The notes below the pieces were generated by a model. It ran no database searches and was not told the origin of the DNA. It worked only from the letters and a program-made list of their open reading frames with translations. 10,108 bases of DNA from Thermoplasmata archaeon (GTDB lineage Archaea > Thermoplasmatota > Thermoplasmata > Lutacidiplasmatales > UBA184): positions 1 to 10,108 of the forward strand of contig JASHQN010000111.1 in assembly GCA_030039135.1 (NCBI GenBank), in the 5' to 3' direction. The translations under genes and the position numbers were made by a program. How positions within the stretch are numbered: the first letter of the stretch is position 1; each line of letters begins with the position of its first letter. This document shows positions 6,233-10,108 of the stretch, piece after piece.

Positions 6233-6243
6233 CGGCGGAATCC

Positions 6244-6528
6244 TCAGTGCCGCTCCACGAGCTCGAGCGTTGAGGCGCGCCAGCTCGCGGGCTGAACGGT
6301 GTAGTGGCACTTCTTGCATCGGTACTTGAGGTAGACCCGGCGGACGGCCTTCGCTCGGCCCTCGGGCTTCGGCCGCGGAAAGCCCCCGTACCCCGACGTA
6401 GCGCGACGGAATCGGCGCTGGCCCCACTTGAGCTCCGAGGCCGGGCGCTTCTTCCCCTTCTCGACCTCGTGCTCCGTGTGCGTCTTGCACCTCGGGCAGT
6501 ACGTTGACACGGTCTTAGGATAGTGCAT
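6244..6528 (-). CDS. rpl44e: 50S ribosomal protein eL42 (L44e)
   Basis: A 94-residue large-subunit protein near the ribosomal E site. Zinc-ribbon ligands are C11, C14, C71 and C74. The basic loop between them contains GQRRFRRATSGYGGFPRP, the conserved segment that reaches toward the tRNA 3' end. It is the first gene of the minus-strand cluster, and a TATA box 25-30 bases before the ATG implies a leaderless or nearly leaderless mRNA, consistent with no Shine-Dalgarno site before it. Confidence 0.96.
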   Translation of the reverse strand: MHYPKTVSTYCPRCKTHTEHEVEKGKKRPASELKWGQRRFRRATSGYGGFPRPKPEGRAKAVRRVYLKYRCKKCHYTVQPASWRASTLELVERH

Positions 6529-6552
6529 CGGGGGCGCTCGAAACGCGACGTC

Positions 6553-6558
6553 TATATA
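6553..6558 (-). promoter_or_regulatory. TATA box for the eL42 operon
   Basis: TATATA sits 25-30 bases upstream of the eL42 ATG (6528). Archaeal transcription starts about 25 bases from the TATA centre, so the mRNA should begin at or next to the start codon. The box is nearly symmetric (tCTATATAGg), so it could also direct plus-strand transcription toward uL1 from about 6582. No clear BRE is seen. Confidence 0.75.
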
Positions 6559-6580
6559 GGGCTAGGGGGAGCGCGGGGCG

Positions 6581-6638
6581 GTCCCCACCGCGTCCCGAGG
6601 TGGGACCGGACCGGTTTCGCCCCCGAAGCTCGCCGGTC
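6581..6638 (+). promoter_or_regulatory. Possible structured leader of the uL1 operon
   Basis: Two adjacent hairpins can form on the plus strand. The first pairs GTCCCCACC (6581-6589) with GGTGGGAC (6599-6606), with one bulged C. The second pairs GACCGG (6609-6614) with CCGGTC (6633-6638), with an inner TTCG/CGAA pairing (6616-6619 with 6624-6627). If transcription starts from the shared TATA box near 6555, both lie at the 5' end of the uL1 mRNA. L1 is known to control its own operon translationally in Bacteria and in Methanococcus. Whether this is such a site is unproven, and a closer TATA-like CCTATGTACT (6661-6670) would exclude it from the mRNA. Confidence 0.35.
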
Positions 6639-6691
6639 TCTCGACAGCGCCGGCGTCAAGCCTATGTACTGAGGCCCGCTCGGCCGCGCCG

Positions 6692-6703
6692 CCCCTCGAG
6701 GGG
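6692..6703 (+). promoter_or_regulatory. 12-base palindrome overlapping the uL1 ribosome binding site
   Basis: CCCCTCGAGGGG is a perfect palindrome ending three bases before the uL1 ATG (6707). Its right half, GAGGGG, is the only Shine-Dalgarno-like sequence there. In RNA, CCCC could pair with GGGG across a TCGA loop and hide the site; in DNA it could be an operator. Confidence 0.45.
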
Positions 6704-6706
6704 AAA

Positions 6707-7345
6707 ATGGCCGATCGTCCGTCCGTGGAAGCCGTCGCCGAGGCGCTCGCGAAATCGCCCGAGCGCACCTTCCCGCAGACGGTCGAGATCGCGGTCAACC
6801 TCAAGGACCTCGACCTCTCCGTCCCGAAGAATCGGTTGGAGGACGAGGTCCCGTTGCCGAACGGGCGCGGTAAGCCCGTGCGCGTCGCGGTGTTCGGCTC
6901 GCCCGAGCTGTTGCAGAAGGTCCGCGGGGTGGCCGATGTCGTCGTGGCCGCGAACGAGCTCGATGACTTCGCGAAGGACAAGAAAGCGGCCCGGAAAGCG
7001 GTCAATCGCATCGACTTCTTCCTCGCTGAGGCCCCCCTGATGCCCACGATCGGCCGCCGGCTTGGCGTCGTCCTCGGCCCCCGCGGCAAGATGCCCCGTC
7101 CGGTCGCGCCGGGCAGTGATCCGACCAACCTCGTCAACGCCCTCAAGCGCTCGATCCGGATCCGGTCGAAGGGCAACCGCACGTTCCACGCCCCGGTAGG
7201 CACTCAGGCGATGCCACCGGAGAAGATCGCTCAGAATGTCGATGCGGTGCTGAACCGCATCGTCGGGAAGCTCGAGCGCGGCCGGACGAACATCGAGTCG
7301 GTCTACGTCAAGACCACGATGGGTCCCGCCGTGCGCCTGTGGTGA
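6707..7345 (+). CDS. rpl1: 50S ribosomal protein uL1
   Basis: A 212-residue protein that forms the L1 stalk of the large subunit, helps deacylated tRNA leave the E site, and in several organisms represses its own mRNA. Domain I is formed by the two ends (for example the N-terminal FPQTVEIAVNLKDLDLSVPKNR and the C-terminal IESVYVKTTMGPAVRL). Domain II in the middle contains VAVFGSPELLQKV and the family signature around TIGRRLGVVLGPRGKMP (about 110-126). Length is typical of the archaeal protein. It is the first gene of uL1-uL10-P1; the Shine-Dalgarno site for uL10 overlaps its stop codon. Confidence 0.96.
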   Translation: MADRPSVEAVAEALAKSPERTFPQTVEIAVNLKDLDLSVPKNRLEDEVPLPNGRGKPVRVAVFGSPELLQKVRGVADVVVAANELDDFAKDKKAARKAVNRIDFFLAEAPLMPTIGRRLGVVLGPRGKMPRPVAPGSDPTNLVNALKRSIRIRSKGNRTFHAPVGTQAMPPEKIAQNVDAVLNRIVGKLERGRTNIESVYVKTTMGPAVRLW

Positions 7346-7353
7346 GGGAGACG

Positions 7354-8214
7354 ATGCCGGGCCGAGGTTCCGTCCCTCCCGATCGCCTCGAGCGCGTCGC
7401 CTCGCTCGAACAGATCCTCGTCTCGCGGCCGATGACGGCCCTGGTCGGGATCCGCGGCGTCCCCGCGGCGGCGCTGCAAACGATGCGACGCGAATTGCGC
7501 CAACGCGACCATCCGATCCGTGTCGCGACGAACAGCTCGCTCCGGCATGCGATCGAGAACGCCTCTCAACAACGTCCCTCGCTGCGGCCCCTGCTCGACC
7601 ACGTGGAGGATCAGACCGCCCTCCTAGCGGCCGAGGGCAACCCGTTCTCGCTCTACCAGGAGTTCTTGAGGACCCGCTCACCGACCCCGGCCCGGGGCGG
7701 GGAAGTCGCGCCGCGGGACATCGTAGTCCCCGCCGGTACGACGAACTTCAAACCCGGCCCGATCGTAGGCGAGCTCCAGCACGCGGGATTCCCGGCGGCG
7801 ATCGAGAAGGGGAAGGTCGTCCTCAAGAAGGACGTCACGATCGTCAAAGCGGGCCAAACGATCTCCCGCGAGGTCGCCGGGCTTCTGACCCGCCTCGAGA
7901 TCTATCCGCTCGAGGTCGGGCTCACGCTGCGCGCGCTCGTCGACGGCGACACGTTCTACCCGCCGACCGTTCTCGCGATCGACCTTGCGTCCCGACGGAA
8001 GGACCTCGCGCGCGCCGTCCGGGGGGCGTTCGGCCTCGCGCTCGAGGTTGGCTACGCGACCCCCGAGACCGCCCCGCTCCTACTCGTCCGCGCCCACCGC
8101 CAGGCGCTCGGACTCGCGATCGCGGCCGGTTTCGTCACGCCCGAGACGATCGAGCCGCTCTTCGCCAAGGCGATGCGCGAGGCCGCGGCGGTCGCCAAGC
8201 TTACAGGCACGTGA
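7354..8214 (+). CDS. rpl10: 50S ribosomal protein uL10 (stalk protein P0), lacking the acidic C-terminal tail
   Basis: Base of the ribosomal stalk: binds 23S rRNA and carries P1 dimers that recruit translation factors. The rRNA-binding and insert regions are present (VATNSSLRHAIE about 57-68; VVPAGTTNFKPGPIVGEL about 124-141). The C-terminal spine shows helices separated by TPET linkers (236-239 and 262-265), expected to bind P1 dimers. At 286 residues it stops at AKLTGT, without the Lys/Glu-rich tail and terminal hydrophobic LFG-type motif that archaeal P0 normally shares with P1; most archaeal P0 proteins exceed 310 residues. Only 31 bases separate the stop from P1, leaving no hidden tail. 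ATG 7354 is chosen over GTG 7339 because GGTGAGGGAG (7341-7350) precedes it. Confidence 0.93.
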   Translation: MPGRGSVPPDRLERVASLEQILVSRPMTALVGIRGVPAAALQTMRRELRQRDHPIRVATNSSLRHAIENASQQRPSLRPLLDHVEDQTALLAAEGNPFSLYQEFLRTRSPTPARGGEVAPRDIVVPAGTTNFKPGPIVGELQHAGFPAAIEKGKVVLKKDVTIVKAGQTISREVAGLLTRLEIYPLEVGLTLRALVDGDTFYPPTVLAIDLASRRKDLARAVRGAFGLALEVGYATPETAPLLLVRAHRQALGLAIAAGFVTPETIEPLFAKAMREAAAVAKLTGT

Positions 8215-8233
8215 GGGTCCCCCCAACGTCCAC

Positions 8234-8240
8234 GGAGTGA
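8234..8240 (+). promoter_or_regulatory. Shine-Dalgarno site for P1
   Basis: GGAGTGA lies 5 bases before ATG 8246. It marks the P1 start in a frame that is open much further upstream over uL10. Confidence 0.7.
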
Positions 8241-8245
8241 GAACA

Positions 8246-8560
8246 ATGGAGTACGTGTATGGTGCGCTGCTGCTCAACGCCGCCGGAAAACCGATCGACG
8301 AGAAGGCGCTCACGAGCGTGCTCTCTGCGGCCGGGCTCGCCCCGGACGCGGCGCGCGTGAAGGCGCTGCTCGCGTCCATCGAGGGCGTCAACCTCGCCGA
8401 AGTCCTCGCGAAGGCGGAGACGTTCGCCGCCCCTGCCCCGGCCGCGGCGCCGGCGGAGAAGAAGGAAGGCAAGGGCGAGAAGAAGGAAGAGGAGAAGAAG
8501 GAAGAGAAGGGCGTGACCGAGGAAGAGGCGGCCGAAGGCCTCTCCGCGCTCTTCGGCTGA
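8246..8560 (+). CDS. rpl12: 50S ribosomal protein P1 (archaeal L12, stalk)
   Basis: Acidic stalk protein that forms dimers on P0 and recruits elongation and initiation factors. The 104-residue sequence has the dimerising helical domain (1-58: MEYVYGALLLNAAGKPIDE, then ALTSVLSAAG), an Ala/Pro hinge (61-70), a Lys/Glu-rich flexible stretch (71-89) and the factor-binding end EEEAAEGLSALFG (92-104). The GLSALFG terminus is the canonical motif. The Lys/Glu stretch is encoded by an almost pure purine strand around 8456-8513. It is the third gene after uL1 and uL10, 31 bases downstream with its own Shine-Dalgarno site. Since P0 here has no such tail, P1 would supply all factor-binding ends of the stalk. 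Confidence 0.96.
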   Translation: MEYVYGALLLNAAGKPIDEKALTSVLSAAGLAPDAARVKALLASIEGVNLAEVLAKAETFAAPAPAAAPAEKKEGKGEKKEEEKKEEKGVTEEEAAEGLSALFG

Positions 8561-8583
8561 CGCGGACGTAAGTCGCGCCGCTC

Positions 8584-8592
8584 CGCTTAAGA
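8584..8592 (+). promoter_or_regulatory. Possible TATA box for purF
   Basis: CGCTTAAGA is the only AT-rich run between P1 and purF; its centre predicts a start near 8614, inside the 22-base inverted repeat. It also forms part of a small CGCTT/AAGCG stem (8585-8597). The match to the archaeal TATA consensus is only partial. Confidence 0.35.
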
Positions 8593-8602
8593 AGCGCAGC
8601 TC

Positions 8603-8624
8603 GGTGTCTCCGTACGGAGGCACC
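8603..8624. repeat. 22-base inverted repeat upstream of purF
   Basis: Left arm GGTGTCTCCGT and right arm ACGGAGGCACC are reverse complements except for one position, which can form a G-U pair in RNA. The centre is CCGTACGG. It lies 22 bases before the purF ATG and straddles the start site predicted from the TATA-like CTTAAG. It could be an operator for a purine-responsive repressor, or a hairpin ending the uL1-uL10-P1 transcript. No T-run follows, so an intrinsic archaeal terminator is less likely. Confidence 0.6.
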
Positions 8625-8645
8625 CCGCTCCCGCCGTAACGAGCC

Positions 8646-10052
8646 ATGCCGGCCCGGGACCATTGCGGCGTCGTCGGCGTGTCGCTCCAAGGGAAGGGGG
8701 CCGCGCCGTACCTCTTCCGTGGCCTGCGCGCGCTCCAGCATCGTGGGCAGGAGTCCGCCGGCATCGCCACGACGAGCCATCGCATCCTCCATCAGCGCAA
8801 GGGGATGGGGCTCGTCCACGAGATCTTCACGCAGGAGATGCTCGACGCGCTCCGCGGATCGACCGGGATCGGCCACGTGCGCTACCCGACCACGGGCGCG
8901 ACCGACCTCGAGAACGCCCAGCCGATCGTCTTCAAGCTGCGCGGCGCTGACGCGGGGCTCGCCGCGAACGGCGACCTCGTGAACTACGAGCGGATCCGCC
9001 GGCGGATCCAGATGCAGGGCATCGAGCTCCTCGGGAACGCCGACACCGAGACGATGGCGCAGGCGATCGCGCTCGAGTACAACCACTCCCGCGATCTCGA
9101 CGCCGCGATCCGGCGCACGTGCCCGGAGCTCGTAGGGGGCTACGCGGTCGTCCTCGTCACGGGCAATCAGGTCTACGCGTTCCGGGACCCTCTCGGCATC
9201 CGCCCGCTCGTCTTCGGGACGATCGAGGGCGGCGTGGCGGTCGCGAGCGAGTCGGTCGCCCTCGAGCTGATGGGCGGCAAGGCGGTCCGCGACGTCCTCC
9301 CGGGGGAGGTCGTGGTCCTCGAGAGGGGCCAGCTCGCCCGGACCTCGCGCATCCCGAGCTCAGGGGAGCGGGCGCATTGCATGTTCGAATGGGTCTACTT
9401 CTCACGTCCGGACTCGATCGCGGAGAACATCCCGATCTACGAGGTCCGCCACCGCATCGGTCTGCGCCTCGCGCGCGAGTCTCCCGTCCAGTCCGATCTC
9501 GTCGTCCCCGTGCCCGACTCGGCCCGTCCGCAGGCGCTCGGCTTCGCCGAGGGCTCGGGGATCCCGTACGCGGAGGCGTTGATCAAGAACCGGTTCGTCG
9601 AGCGCACGTTCATCCTCCCCGACCAGAAGCGTCGGGAGCTCGAGGTCCGGGTCAAGCTCCACCCGGTCCCGGGGCTGCTGAAGGGCAAGCGCGTTGTCCT
9701 CATCGATGACTCGATCGTCCGCGGGACGACGCTCCGGGAGATCGTCCAGATGGTCCGCGGGGCCGGGGCGACTCGGGTCGACGTTCGGATCGGATGCCCG
9801 CCGATCCGGGCCCCCTGCTACTTCGGCGTCGACATGAAGGACCGGCGGGATCTCGTCGCTCACGGGCGCAGCGAGGACGAGGTCGCGCGGATCGTCGGCG
9901 CGGAGAGCGTCCACTACATCTCGATCGATGGGCTCGTCGAGTCGATCACGCTACCGGCCGAGAACTTGTGCTTGGGCTGCCTCACGGGGAAGTACCCGGT
10001 CGAGGTCCCCGAGGAGCACCGGCGGTTCCAGAAATCCCTCGAGGAGTTCTAG
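8646..10052 (+). CDS. purF: Amidophosphoribosyltransferase (PurF)
   Basis: Makes 5-phosphoribosylamine from PRPP and glutamine, the committed step of purine synthesis. The 468-residue protein has an N-terminal glutaminase domain whose nucleophile would be Cys7 (HCGVVGV), so a short six-residue propeptide must be removed; RGLRALQHRGQESAG (25-39), GHVRYPTTG (76-84) and ANGDLVN (107-113) are intact. The C-terminal phosphoribosyltransferase domain has the PRPP loop VVLIDDSIVRGTT (350-362). Cysteines at 245, 391, 442 and 445, the last pair in CLGC, match the iron-sulfur ligand positions of the Bacillus-type enzyme, so an oxygen-sensitive 4Fe-4S cluster is likely. It lies downstream of P1 and three bases before the next gene. 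Confidence 0.96.
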   Translation: MPARDHCGVVGVSLQGKGAAPYLFRGLRALQHRGQESAGIATTSHRILHQRKGMGLVHEIFTQEMLDALRGSTGIGHVRYPTTGATDLENAQPIVFKLRGADAGLAANGDLVNYERIRRRIQMQGIELLGNADTETMAQAIALEYNHSRDLDAAIRRTCPELVGGYAVVLVTGNQVYAFRDPLGIRPLVFGTIEGGVAVASESVALELMGGKAVRDVLPGEVVVLERGQLARTSRIPSSGERAHCMFEWVYFSRPDSIAENIPIYEVRHRIGLRLARESPVQSDLVVPVPDSARPQALGFAEGSGIPYAEALIKNRFVERTFILPDQKRRELEVRVKLHPVPGLLKGKRVVLIDDSIVRGTTLREIVQMVRGAGATRVDVRIGCPPIRAPCYFGVDMKDRRDLVAHGRSEDEVARIVGAESVHYISIDGLVESITLPAENLCLGCLTGKYPVEVPEEHRRFQKSLEEF

Positions 10053-10055
10053 GGT

Positions 10056-10108
10056 GTGGCGACGGCGGTCGTCGTGGGACGGGGCGCCGACCTCTTCCTC
10101 GTAGGGCC
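10056..10108 (+). CDS. Start of an unidentified gene, cut by the right edge
   Basis: A GTG three bases after the purF stop opens a frame with no stop to the edge, reading MATAVVVGRGADLFLVG. The short hydrophobic strand followed by a Gly-rich turn could begin a nucleotide-binding or PfkB-like fold, but 17 residues cannot identify it. The tight spacing suggests cotranscription with purF. The alternative GTG at 10054 gives an Arg/Trp-rich frame and is less likely. Confidence 0.4.
   Translation, partial: MATAVVVGRGADLFLVG

Noticed and set aside
6662..7681. 339-codon minus-strand frame over uL1 and uL10
   Set aside because: Antisense shadow of two certain ribosomal protein genes.
8456..8513. Purine-rich low-complexity tract
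   Set aside because: It simply encodes the Lys/Glu-rich flexible linker normal for archaeal P1.
1..10108. CRISPR array, insertion sequence, integrase, defence system or prophage
   Set aside because: No regularly spaced repeats, transposase or integrase motifs, terminal repeats or defence genes are present; the window is essentially conserved housekeeping DNA.

Overview
The window is archaeal. It carries archaeal/eukaryal-type translation genes with no bacterial counterpart (eL42/L44e, eS27, aIF2-alpha, Nop10, P0/uL10, P1) and aTrm56. Promoters look like TATA boxes placed for leaderless or short-leader transcripts, and several internal genes have Shine-Dalgarno sites. The DNA is very GC-rich, with G/C-ending codons, so long spurious ORFs appear on both strands. 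The gene set is Euryarchaeota-like. A high-GC, uncultured Thermoplasmatota-type lineage is my best guess, but it rests on general resemblance and not on a diagnostic marker.

Layout. (1) 1-189, minus: the N-terminal end of a sulfite oxidase-like molybdopterin oxidoreductase, cut by the left edge. (2) 190-669: a non-coding, divergently flanked stretch with several palindromes, ending in an AT-rich promoter/operator-like block. (3) 670-1068, plus: a tandem ribbon-helix-helix regulator, then a doubtful zinc-knuckle micro-ORF (1096-1323). (4) 1236-3029, plus: cob(I)alamin adenosyltransferase and a YchF-type P-loop NTPase, apparently one transcript. (5) 3039-6528, minus: seven tightly packed genes, transcribed in the order eL42, eS27, aIF2-alpha, Nop10, two-HTH regulator, aTrm56, mevalonate kinase, with 4-base or 1-base stop/start overlaps at three junctions. 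A TATA box sits about 27 bases before the eL42 start codon. (6) 6529-6706: divergent control region with a structured leader before the plus-strand uL1-uL10-P1 operon (6707-8560). (7) 8646-10052, plus: PurF, preceded by a 22-base inverted repeat, followed three bases later by the start of another gene cut by the right edge.

How they fit. The core is translation and ribosome/RNA maturation: large-subunit stalk and L1 proteins, eL42 and eS27, the initiation factor alpha subunit, the H/ACA RNP protein Nop10 and a tRNA 2'-O-methyltransferase. To these are attached the committed step of purine synthesis (PurF), a step of isoprenoid lipid synthesis (mevalonate kinase) and coenzyme B12 synthesis. 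This is mainly a housekeeping region. No CRISPR array, insertion sequence, phage gene, tRNA or rRNA was found. The points most worth a second look are the tail-less P0 protein, the palindrome in front of purF, the structured divergent leader of the uL1 operon, and the tandem RHH protein with its AT-rich upstream repeats.
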